DNA from: Lachnospiraceae bacterium
GTDB lineage: Bacteria; Bacillota; Clostridia; Lachnospirales; Lachnospiraceae
Assembly (NCBI GenBank): GCA_023664345.1
Contig: JAMPFQ010000029.1
Coordinates: forward strand, 1-42,183
Direction: 5' to 3'
DNA length: 42,183 bases
Below the pieces are notes generated by a model, which was given only the letters and a program-made list of their open reading frames with translations, was not told where the DNA came from and did no database searches. Below, one piece after another: positions 1 through 7,291 of the stretch. Each line of letters starts with the position of its first letter. Position 1 is the stretch's first letter. A program made the position numbers and the translations under genes.

Positions 1-2
1 AG

Positions 3-1550
3 AACACGGGAAGCCGCCCCGGCAGGGAAGTGGTGCAGCTTTACGGCACGGTTCCCTTTGGCAGCGGCGCGGAGTACCAGAGGCTCCTTGCTTTTGTCAA
101 GACAAAGGAACTTGCCCCCGGGGAGTCGGTTACAGTAAAGATGCGGTTCGGGCTGCGGGATCTGGCTGTCTATGAGGAAAAGGAGGCGGCCTATGTGCTG
201 CGGGAAGGGCAGTATATCCTCCGGGCGGGCAGCGCCTCCCACCAGACAAAGCCTGTGGCCGTACTGACGCTGGAGGAAGACGTGACGGTTGAAAAATGTA
301 CCAATATCTGCCCGGTGCAGCACAAAGTGGAGGAGATCGTGCCGCCTGAAAGGAGGGCGGAAAACCTGGACGGTGTGCCTGTGGTTCCCATTCCTGTCAG
401 TCAGATAGAGCCGGTGGTCCATGCCTACCCGAAGCCGCCGGTATTCACGGAGAAAGACACGGAAACCCAGGGCGGGCGAAAGAGCATCCGGGATAAGGTG
501 GAATCCCTTACCCTGCGCCAGCTTGCCACTTTGGTCTGCGGCGGATATACCAAGGGGAAACGGATCGTCAATGCGGTTGGGGTAAGCGGCTCCACAACAG
601 GGGAATTATATGAGGAATGCGGGATTCCCAATGCGATCTGCTCCGATGGGCCTGCGGGGTTAAACCTGACATCCCAGATTGTGGAAATGCCGGATGGCAG
701 CGTGAAAGCGGCCAGAGTACCGGAGAATCTGGAGGCATATAAGCGTTACCTGTTTGGATTTGCAAAGGTTGCGCTGGCTTCCCAGATGGCGGAGCCGGGA
801 GAGGGAACCGTCCATTACCAGTACGCCACGGCATGGCCCTGCAGCCAGCTGCTGGCACAGTCCTTTGACACGGAACTGCTGGAAGAGATCGGGGATGCCG
901 TAGGACGGGAGATGGAGGAATACGGCATCACCGTATGGCTGGCTCCGGGCATGAATATCCACCGGAATCCTCTCTGCGGCAGGACCTTTGAATATTATTC
1001 GGAGGATCCTCTTGTATCTGGCAAGATGGCGGCGGCCATAGTCAGGGGCGTCCAGTCCCATGAAGGGAAAGGCATGAGCGTCAAGCATTTCGCGGCGAAT
1101 AACTGTGAGCTGGAGCGGAACAGTTCCTCCTCCAATGTGAACGAGCGGGCGCTGCGGGAAATCTATCTCAGGGGCTTTGAGATCGCGGTGAAGGAGTCGA
1201 AGCCCATGACGGTGATGGCGTCCTACAATATGGTGAACGGTGTCTATGCCACCAACAGTTATGACCTGCTGGTAAAGGTGCTGCGGAACGAATGGGGCTT
1301 CGAGGGGCTGGTCATGAGCGACTGGGATTCCCTGAAAGCGGACAGGGAGGACTGCCTGAAGGCAGTGACAGGCGATATCACAAAAGCCCATCAGGCTCAG
1401 TGTGACTTGATTATGCCGGGTCGTCCTGACCAGATCGAGGCGCTGGTTCAGGCGGTGGAGCAGGGGCTGGTAGATGTGGAGGATCTGAAGCGGAGCGCAG
1501 GACGTATCCTGAATATGGTTCGGCAGAACACTTTCATGGGATGTGAATGA
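3..1550 (+). CDS. GH3 family beta-glycosidase with inverted domain order, 5' truncated by window edge
   Basis: The reading frame is already open at base 3 and the first residues (NTGSRPGREVVQLYG) are the end of a fibronectin-III-like domain of GH3 enzymes, so the true start lies outside the window; the GTG at 30 is internal. After a linker, a GH3 catalytic barrel follows: a substrate-loop motif IPNAICSDGPAGLNL, then KHFAANN, and the nucleophile motif GLVMSDWDS, whose Asp after Ser is the GH3 catalytic nucleophile. The FnIII-like part precedes the barrel, the reverse of the classical GH3 order; permuted GH3 enzymes of this kind are known in Lachnospiraceae and Ruminococcus. The protein is probably a cytoplasmic beta-glucosidase or beta-xylosidase acting on imported oligosaccharides, because no export signal can be seen in the part present. 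The exact substrate cannot be read from sequence. It is the first gene of the carbohydrate region. Confidence 0.9.
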   Translation, partial: NTGSRPGREVVQLYGTVPFGSGAEYQRLLAFVKTKELAPGESVTVKMRFGLRDLAVYEEKEAAYVLREGQYILRAGSASHQTKPVAVLTLEEDVTVEKCTNICPVQHKVEEIVPPERRAENLDGVPVVPIPVSQIEPVVHAYPKPPVFTEKDTETQGGRKSIRDKVESLTLRQLATLVCGGYTKGKRIVNAVGVSGSTTGELYEECGIPNAICSDGPAGLNLTSQIVEMPDGSVKAARVPENLEAYKRYLFGFAKVALASQMAEPGEGTVHYQYATAWPCSQLLAQSFDTELLEEIGDAVGREMEEYGITVWLAPGMNIHRNPLCGRTFEYYSEDPLVSGKMAAAIVRGVQSHEGKGMSVKHFAANNCELERNSSSSNVNERALREIYLRGFEIAVKESKPMTVMASYNMVNGVYATNSYDLLVKVLRNEWGFEGLVMSDWDSLKADREDCLKAVTGDITKAHQAQCDLIMPGRPDQIEALVQAVEQGLVDVEDLKRSAGRILNMVRQNTFMGCE

Positions 1551-1687
1551 TTTGAGAAATGTGTTCCAAAGGCTGTGAAATGCAGTGGGGGTTATTGGTT
1601 TGTGCGCGTTTGACAGTTTGGCTAACTCATCCGTTATGGCCGGCATAAGGATGATGCAGGTAGAACGCCACAGGGAAAAGGAGAAGG

Positions 1688-3061
1688 ATGATTATGAATT
1701 ATAATGTTGATATGAGGCTCGACCAGATTCTGGGGAATAAGCAGGCGGCAGATATTTTTGATCGATTTCTGCCGGGAATGCGGGGCAGGATAGAGGACCA
1801 GCCTGCAATCAAAGGGATGTCTGTCCGCAAGCTGGTGGAGTATGCAAAGGGGGCTATCCCGGAGAGCGTACTGGATATTTTGAATGCAGAACTGGGGAAG
1901 ATTTCTCTGGAAGAAAGCGGGGAGGATGTTTTGGAGAGGGCGGAAGCCCTGAGAAATTCTCCATTGACTGAGGCGGCAAAGGAACAGGTTATGCAGCCAG
2001 CACAGACGGCTATCTATCCGGGCAGAGTCTGGAGGGATACCAATGGAAGACGGATTCAGGCCCATGCCGGAGGGCTGTTTTATGAGGACGGAACCTATTA
2101 TTGGTATGGGGAGAACAAGGAGCGCACGGACGGCGTGTGTAGCATCTGGACCTGGGGCATCCGTGCTTATGCCTCAAAGGATCTGTACAACTGGGAAGAT
2201 AGGGGGCTGATCATAGAGCCTGATCTGGAAAACCCCGGATACAACCTGTACCCCACCGCCCGCGTGGACCGTCCCCATATCATGAAATGCGGGAAAACCG
2301 GAAAATATGTGTGCTGGATCAAGCTTTCGGGGGATGAAGCCTGCTTTTTGGTGCTGCAGGCGGATGCTTTCATGGGGCCTTATGAGGTGGTGGCGGAAAA
2401 TTATCGTCCCTTTGGGATGAAGGTGGGGGATTTCGATATGGTCCAGGATGAGGCGGGGAAAGCGTATCTGTTCATGGACGCTGACCATGTGGGGATCATC
2501 GGCATGGAATTGTCAGGGGATTTCCTGACAGTGGCCAGGGAGGTATCCAGACAGTACGAGGGTCTGCACGCGCCTTTCTGCAGGGAGGGCGTTACGTTGC
2601 TTGAGAGGATGGGGAAGAAGTATATGCTCACCAGCGGCATGAGCGGCTACATCCCCAATAAGAGCGACTGCGCCGTTTCGGAGGGCTGGGAGCAGCCTTT
2701 TGTCAGCATCGGCAATCCCCATGTGGCGGATGATACCAACGCTTCCTTTAACAGCCAGATCTCCCAGGTATTCAAGGTGCCGGGAAAGAAGGATCTGTAT
2801 ATCTCCATTGCGGACCGCTGGGTTCCGGGCTATCCTGTGGACGCCAGGCGGGCGGATATGATCGAGCGGGCCATCGCGTCCCACTATGAACCGGAAAAAT
2901 ACCAGGTGAGCCCGGAGGAGAAAAAGGAGCTGATGAACAGCCCCATGCTGGAGAGCGCCAACACCTCGGCGGCGGATTATGTATGGCTGCCCCTTGCCTT
3001 TGAGGGGGACAGGGTCTGTATCAGATGGCAGGATGAGTGGAAGCTTGAGGATTATGAATGA
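1688..3061 (+). CDS. GH43-like five-bladed propeller glycoside hydrolase with N-terminal helical module
   Basis: This 457-residue protein has an N-terminal helical module of about 100 residues, then a GH43-type propeller starting near residue 117 (GRVWRDTNGRRIQAHAGG, YYWYGENKE). The motif IQAHAGG...YWYGENK resembles the GH43 branch that includes exo-beta-1,3-galactanases; DRPHIM, VGDFDM and FMDAD are further blade motifs. Which residues are catalytic cannot be fixed without alignment. No signal peptide is present, so it probably acts inside the cell on imported glycans. Two starts are possible: 1688 (GGAG only 4 nt away) and 1694 (10 nt away); the downstream one has the more usual spacing. 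It follows the GH3 gene by 137 nt, in which I see no clear promoter or terminator, so the two may be co-expressed. The substrate is inferred only from the family. Confidence 0.82.
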   Translation: MIMNYNVDMRLDQILGNKQAADIFDRFLPGMRGRIEDQPAIKGMSVRKLVEYAKGAIPESVLDILNAELGKISLEESGEDVLERAEALRNSPLTEAAKEQVMQPAQTAIYPGRVWRDTNGRRIQAHAGGLFYEDGTYYWYGENKERTDGVCSIWTWGIRAYASKDLYNWEDRGLIIEPDLENPGYNLYPTARVDRPHIMKCGKTGKYVCWIKLSGDEACFLVLQADAFMGPYEVVAENYRPFGMKVGDFDMVQDEAGKAYLFMDADHVGIIGMELSGDFLTVAREVSRQYEGLHAPFCREGVTLLERMGKKYMLTSGMSGYIPNKSDCAVSEGWEQPFVSIGNPHVADDTNASFNSQISQVFKVPGKKDLYISIADRWVPGYPVDARRADMIERAIASHYEPEKYQVSPEEKKELMNSPMLESANTSAADYVWLPLAFEGDRVCIRWQDEWKLEDYE

Positions 3062-3202
3062 ACCGCAGCATATGTCAGGCACCCATTTATACAGCACACT
3101 GGTAAGATATGCAGACAGGTAAATTCTGACGGTTCTGAGTATAGTCAGGTGCAACAGAACTGAACAGAACAAGAAATAGTCAAAAGGAGGCTGATATTAA
3201 TT

Positions 3203-3776
3203 ATGAAAAGTTCATTCCGCTGGTATGGTGACAGCGATCCGGTCACTTTGGAATACATCCGCCAGATCCCCGGTATGCGGTCCATCGTTTCCGCAGTTTA
3301 CGATGTGAAGCCCGGCGAGGTCTGGCCGGAAGAAAGCATTAAGCACATTGCGGACCGCTGCCGTGGGAATGGTCTGGTCTTTGATGTGGTGGAATCCATC
3401 CCCGTCACGGAGGAGATCAAGCTGGGGTGTCCTGAGCGGGAGCGCCATATTGAAAATTACTGCGAGACCATCCGCCGCTGCGCCAAGTACGGCATCAAGT
3501 GCGTGACGTACAATTTTATGCGGTGTTGTCATGGCAATCCATCCGGACGATCCCCCATGCCCGATCTTTGGCCTGCCCCGGATCATCACCTGTGAGGAGA
3601 ATCTGGACTGTTTTTTGAAAATGGTGGACAGCCCGGCCAATTCTCTGTGTTTCTGCACCGGCTCACTGGGGTGCTCACCAAAGAACGACATCCCTGCCAT
3701 GGTGCGTAAATATAGCGCCATGGGACGTATCGGCTTTATGCACCTGCGGAATGTGAGGATCCTGGAGGATACATGA
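3203..3776 (+). pseudogene. uxuA: mannonate dehydratase remnant (internal deletion, frameshift, truncated end)
   Basis: The first 110 residues (FRWYGDSDPVTLEYIRQIPG, EVWPEESI, ESIPVTEEIKLG, IENYCETIR) match the start of UxuA, which dehydrates D-mannonate in glucuronate breakdown. Around 3519-3531 the frame changes and the sequence jumps to MAIHPDDPP..FGLPRIITCEENLD, CTGSLG and HLRNVR, which belong to the second half of UxuA. About 100 or more residues of the middle are missing, and the end after HLRNVR is lost at a stop at 3774. Full UxuA is about 350 residues, so no active enzyme can be made. AGGAGG at 3185-3190 lies a long 12 nt before the ATG. It sits behind two glycosidases, which suggests an uronic-acid sugar locus that has decayed. 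Confidence 0.88.
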
Positions 3777-3845
3777 TTGCTTTCCAGGCGGGAAATATCG
3801 AAAACAGGTATTTCCCGCTGTTTTTGTGGAAAGGGGAGAAGTACG

Positions 3846-4254
3846 ATGGGAAAATGTGTCCTGATAGTCGGATGTGACGGTTTACAGTTAGAATATGCAG
3901 AGTGCAATGAATTTGTCTGTGTATTGGATGATACGTCAAAAATCAGCACCGAGTTGACAGGGAAAAACAATTATTTGCTGATCGTCATTTTCTGGAGATT
4001 CTCAGATGATGTTCAATTAGTGAATAGCATCCGCTGTATTACAAACATCCCCATTATCGTGATAGACGAGAAGTATAGTGGGACAGAGAAGATAGTACTA
4101 GTATATACAGCGGCCGGAAACAATGGCTGAAGCTTCGGCAAGCTGCAGGGCCTTGATCCGGCGGTATACAGTGTTCAACCAAAGGGATAATGAAGCGGTC
4201 CGCATGGCATTCTGTGGAACGGCGAATTGCGGCTAGACGAAACGTCAAATTAAA
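3846..4254 (+). pseudogene. response regulator remnant (receiver domain), multiply frameshifted
   Basis: From the ATG at 3846 the frame reads MGKCVLIVGCDGLQLEY..., then NNYLLIVIFWRFSDDVQL and ITNIPIIVIDEKYS, which fits a degenerate CheY-like receiver domain of small Lachnospiraceae response regulators. After about 4100 the similarity continues in another frame as ASCRALIRRYTVFNQ, the typical end-of-receiver linker, and then in a third frame as GELRLDETSN near 4222-4251, the start of the OmpR-type DNA-binding region. At least two frameshifts and a missing middle segment are needed to join these parts, and the DNA-binding domain is absent. The upstream AGGGGAGAAG at 3831-3840 is a plausible old ribosome site. 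The assignment is by remembered family pattern and is moderate; the broken state is clear. Confidence 0.5.
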
Positions 4255-4496
4255 TCCAATCTTTTAAGACATATTCCTGCACTTTACTGCCAGATCTTTT
4301 ACCCTGTATTCATATTATCCCTAAAAATTGTCTATACAATCATGGCCACAAAGGCTGTATCCAGCCCTTTGGGCTATCCTGCCGTGTTATGGGGAAGAAA
4401 TTGTCAGACACTTTTCTCCTGTCCCCGGCAGCCCGGCTGTGAAAGTTGTTTCCCCTGCGGGGGCAATCCCGATCCAGGTACCCTGGAAAATGAGAA
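4255..4496. other. non-coding stretch between pseudogenes
   Basis: I see no gene here. The short open frames have no ribosome site and no recognisable protein. It contains two small GC-rich inverted repeats and ends at the hairpin at 4497-4524. It is most simply degraded DNA between the response regulator remnant and the transposon scar. Confidence 0.5.
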
Positions 4497-4524
4497 GATC
4501 CTGCCCTGGTCGCAGGGCAGGATC
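4497..4524 (-). terminator. hairpin downstream of the transposon ATPase remnant
   Basis: A perfect 10-bp inverted repeat (GATCCTGCCC / GGGCAGGATC) with an 8-nt loop lies 7 nt beyond the stop of the minus-strand ATPase remnant. Read on the minus strand it is followed by a T-rich stretch (TTCTCATTTTCC). It may be the old terminator or end structure of the transposon. Confidence 0.45.
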
Positions 4525-4530
4525 GAATTG

Positions 4531-4782
4531 TCACGGCTCCCCGAACGGTTTGAAAAACAGCGTTTTCACGAATGACCGTGCACCGTTAGGCCAGACAAGG
4601 ATGATGTCAGGATCGATGTTCTGCTCATTGTTCTGGGCCCCAATGGTCAGGGCTTTTGTGAGGATAAGGTTCAGCTGGCGCAGGGAGGAATCGCAGCTGC
4701 CATAGGCAGCAGTGACTGCATCCGGGTCAAAGATACCGGGGGCAGCGTCGGCCAGAGCCATACGGTCAGTAAAAGGCATCAT
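4531..4782 (-). pseudogene. ExeA-like AAA ATPase of a transposon, internally deleted
   Basis: The 83-residue frame begins MMPFTDRM, like the MxPFTR(D/E) start of ATPases that accompany DDE transposases, and then jumps to the C-terminal part: DPDAVTAAYGSCDSSLRQLN, ILTKALTIGAQNNEQNID. The latter matches the end of ExeA/TniB-type ATPases (typical length about 260 residues). The Walker A and B region is absent, so the protein cannot work. Its ATG overlaps the transposase stop by 4 nt (ATGA), the usual arrangement in intact two-gene elements. The identification is by recalled family pattern. Confidence 0.6.
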
Positions 4783-5111
4783 GGTGTTCCACCTCCATAT
4801 CTGACACTGTAGGGATTGTTGTCCCGTTTTGTCCTGGAATTGGCGGCCTTGTCCGTAGGGGTGATGGGGAAACGCCTGGAGCCGTCCAGGATGAAGGCGC
4901 TGTCCCGGGGCATGCGCACACGGGAGGGGTCTTCCATGTACCTGGCGTAAGGAGTGGAGCCAGTGGCGGAATGGACGGAAGTATTGTGGGTGCGGATGTA
5001 GGCGGCCAGGAGGGGATCGAACTCCCCGATGCTGCCGATTCTTGTGGTGTCAAGGGTGTCCAGGAAACGGGTGCGCAGGGTCCTGAAGTCGTACTCCACC
5101 TTGCCCTTGCT
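4779..5111 (-). pseudogene. DDE transposase, C-terminal fragment
   Basis: Reading on the minus strand from about 5111, the protein starts KGKVEYDFRTLRTRFLDTLD and continues with YIRTHNTSVHSATGSTPYARYM and FPITPTDKAANSRTKR, ending GGGTP. This is the last quarter of an integrase-core transposase: the segment around the final catalytic Glu (normally GKVERFFRTLK, here E is kept) and the C-terminal barrel. The open frame runs on upstream to 5627, but that part is the antisense of the recombinase and has no transposase character. The first two catalytic Asp residues are missing. Confidence 0.72.
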
Positions 5112-5585
5112 GGCGCAGGAGGAGTCCCGCTCCATTTCGGAAAACGTGACCTGGGGAAACGGAAGCGGTTCGCGGACGGCAAGGTCAGCCTGGCCTACAG
5201 TTCCTTCCTCGGATACAGGAAAGGCGGGGACGGGCAGATGGAGATCGCGCCGGAGGAGGCGGAAACGGTGCGTCTCATCTACCGGATGTTCATGCAGGGG
5301 CAGACGCCCTACGCCATCGCAAAATACCTCGCGGACAAAGGCATCCCGACGCCGACAGGCAAGGAGACATGGCGGCACAGGATGGTGGAGAACATCCTCT
5401 CCAACGAGAAATACAAAGGCGACGCCCGCCTGCAGAAATGCGACACGGTGGATTTCCTTTCCAGGAAACGCAAGGCGAACGAGGGGGAAGTGCCGCAGTA
5501 TTATGTGGAGGGCAGCCATGACGCCATCATCGAGCCTGCGGATTTTGGTAAAATAGGATACGGGAATGTTGGGTGCAAAAAATAA
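5107..5585 (+). pseudogene. large serine recombinase fragment with a one-base deletion
   Basis: The sequence AQEESRSISENVTWG (one frame) continues in the next frame as KRKRFADGKVSLAYSSFLGY, then PEEAETVRLIYRMFMQG, PYAIAKYLADKGIPTPTGK and ILSNEKYKGDARLQK up to EGSHDAIIEPADF. This is the recombinase domain of TnpX/integrase-type serine recombinases. The frame changes in the G run at about 5153-5156, consistent with loss of one G from TGGGGG. The N-terminal resolvase domain with the catalytic serine and the C-terminal coiled coil are missing. The real homology ends near 5550. Confidence 0.82.
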
Positions 5586-5629
5586 CGATAGCACCCATTC
5601 GAGAATTGTATCAATCTCGACACGCAAGA

Positions 5630-5854
5630 TGGTGGTATGTGGCGCCGACCATCATCAACACCTTTCTGGAGGCATATGACTTTTCCGGGAAAAAGATCGT
5701 GCTGTTTGCCACTTCCGGCGGCAGCGGATTTGGCAATGCGGCAGCCGGCCTGAGGGTTTCAGTCTCGGCAGATACTGCCATTGTTGAGGGAAAAATCCTG
5801 AATGGGGCAAACAGCGTGGATGACTTACGGAAATGGGTGGAAACAATCTTGTAA
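5630..5854 (+). pseudogene. flavodoxin, C-terminal half only
   Basis: From 5630 the frame reads WWYVAPTIINTFLEAYDF, GKKIVLFATSGGSGFGNA and ends with NGANSVDDLRKWVETIL. This is the second half of a small flavodoxin (usual length about 150-160 residues), where WWYVAPTI normally follows a PI- strand and the TSGGSG loop binds FMN. The N-terminal phosphate-binding loop is gone; the preceding 55 nt are unrelated. It ends 14 nt before the aldo/keto reductase start, so it was probably co-transcribed with it. Confidence 0.8.
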
Positions 5855-5868
5855 GGAGGACAAGGGAA

Positions 5869-6879
5869 ATGAACGATACAAAATTAGGGAAATCAGATCT
5901 GAAAGTATCCCGCATCTGTATGGGGTGCATGGGTTTCGGCAATGCGGCTACCGGGCAACATAGCTGGACAGTGGATGAAAGCCAGACCAGGGAAATTATC
6001 AAGCATGGTCTGGAGCTTGGCATCAATTTTTATGATACGGCGATTGCTTACCAGAATGGAACAAGCGAACAGTTTGTTGGGAAGGCGCTCCGGGATTTCG
6101 CAAAGCGTGATGAGTATGTGATTGCCACAAAATTTACCCCGCGCACACAGGAGGAAATTGATTCCGGTGTAAACGGCCAGCAGCATATTGAGAATTGCTT
6201 GAATAAGAGCCTTGAGAATCTTGGCATGGATCATGTTGATCTCTACATTTATCATATGTGGGATTACCATACTCCGATGGAGGAGATCATGGAAAGGCTT
6301 AATAATGTGGTAAAGGCAGGAAAAGCCCGTTATATTGGCATCTCCAACTGTTTTGCATGGCAGCTTGCCAAGGCGAACTATTATGCAAGATCACAGGGCT
6401 TTGCGGAGTTTGTATCCATCCAGGGGCATTACAATCTGATCGCCCGTGAGGAAGAACGGGAAATGGCGCCTTTCTGTTATTCGGAAAATATCGCCATGAC
6501 ACCGTACAGTGCGCTGGCAAGCGGAAGATTGTCCCGCCATCCCGGAGAAACTTCAAAACGGCTGGAAGAAGATGCCTATGCGCGGTTCAAATATGATGCG
6601 ACTGCGGAGGCTGACGGCAAAGTCATTCGGCGTGTGGAAGAAATTGCGGAGAAACGGAATGTTTCCATGACGGAGGTTTCCCTTGCATGGCTTTTGACAA
6701 AGGTGACAAGCCCTGTGGTGGGGGCAACAAAATTCTCTCATGTAGATGGCGCGGTCAAAGCGGTGGATCTGGAACTGACGGAAGATGAGATCGGTTATCT
6801 GGAGGAACTGTATATTCCCCATGCCCTTGCGGGTGTTATGGCGCAGAATGGCAAGCAGAAAGCAGGAAATGTGGTATAG
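5869..6879 (+). CDS. aldo/keto reductase
   Basis: This is a 336-residue, full-length NADPH-dependent aldo/keto reductase, a TIM-barrel enzyme reducing aldehydes or ketones in the cytoplasm. The catalytic tetrad is visible: Asp56 and Tyr61 (FYDTAIAYQNG), Lys88 (IATKFTPR) and His129 (IYHMWDY). GISNC, LAWLL and SPVVGATK are the usual cofactor-side motifs. The ATG at 5869 is chosen because TAAGGAGGA ends about 9 nt upstream; the frame is open further up to 5833 but without a ribosome site. It is flanked by flavodoxin remnants, an association common in Clostridia, where small flavodoxins and AKRs occur together. It appears to be the only intact gene between 3.1 and 10.2 kb. The substrate cannot be read from the sequence. 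Confidence 0.92.
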   Translation: MNDTKLGKSDLKVSRICMGCMGFGNAATGQHSWTVDESQTREIIKHGLELGINFYDTAIAYQNGTSEQFVGKALRDFAKRDEYVIATKFTPRTQEEIDSGVNGQQHIENCLNKSLENLGMDHVDLYIYHMWDYHTPMEEIMERLNNVVKAGKARYIGISNCFAWQLAKANYYARSQGFAEFVSIQGHYNLIAREEEREMAPFCYSENIAMTPYSALASGRLSRHPGETSKRLEEDAYARFKYDATAEADGKVIRRVEEIAEKRNVSMTEVSLAWLLTKVTSPVVGATKFSHVDGAVKAVDLELTEDEIGYLEELYIPHALAGVMAQNGKQKAGNVV

Positions 6880-6903
6880 ATTGTATCGATGGAAGTATAT
6901 GTA

Positions 6904-7053
6904 ATGAGTCAAAAGATGTTAGTAGCGTACTTTTCCGCAAGTGGTGTGACAGCGAAAGCCGTAGGGAAGCTGTCGGAGGCGGCAGGCGCAGATCTGTATG
7001 AAATCAGGCCGGAGATCCCTTGGACAAATGGACAGCTATATCCGTATGTGTGA
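6904..7053 (+). pseudogene. flavodoxin, N-terminal third only
   Basis: MSQKMLVAYFSASGVTAKAV is a classical flavodoxin start with the FMN phosphate loop (SASGVTAKA), followed by AGADLYEIRPEIPWT. The frame stops at 7051-7053, before the second half. It cannot be the missing half of the 5630-5854 fragment in simple order, because it lies downstream of it across the aldo/keto reductase. Two separate flavodoxin genes are therefore represented. Confidence 0.78.
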
Positions 7054-7257
7054 CGCATTGTACAAAATGAAGATGATAATCCCACTATTGGTATTATTTT
7101 GTGTTCGCAGAAAAATGAGGCGCTTGTCAAATATTCCGTTTTAAACGATGCACAACAGGTTTTCGCTTCACGTTATCGGCTTACCTTGCCAACGGTCGAA
7201 GAGTTACAGCATGAAATTGTAAGCGTACTGAAGAATAAGCGGTGTAACGCCGTCTGA
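7054..7257 (+). pseudogene. YhcG/DUF1016-type nuclease, C-terminal fragment
   Basis: Immediately after the flavodoxin stop, and in the same frame, 67 residues read DNPTIGIILCSQKNEALVKYS, NDAQQVFASRYRLTLPT and EELQHEI. This matches the end of the PD-(D/E)XK domain of DUF1016 (YhcG) proteins, where NPTIGIILC belongs to the nuclease core. The N-terminal DUF1016 part and most of the nuclease are missing. The fragment shows a deletion that fused two unrelated genes. Confidence 0.68.
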
Positions 7258-7291
7258 GAAGTTCTTTCCATGCAGGAGAATATGGAGGGAA

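Larger units (their letters stand above)
4497..5585. mobile_element. scar of nested mobile elements: two-gene transposon fused to a serine recombinase fragment
   Basis: This stretch holds the 3' part of a transposase gene and a deleted ATPase gene on the minus strand, joined head to head near 5107 with the middle of a large serine recombinase on the plus strand. All three are incomplete, so the region is a fossil of at least two elements. No terminal inverted repeats could be identified by eye. Confidence 0.65.

Noticed and set aside
4328..4705. Short plus-strand frames between the response regulator and transposon remnants.
   Set aside because: No ribosome site, no homology, and they overlap the minus-strand ATPase remnant.
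5112..5627. N-terminal part of the 282-residue minus-strand transposase frame.
   Set aside because: It is the reverse complement of the recombinase coding sequence and has no transposase motifs; only the part below 5111 is real.
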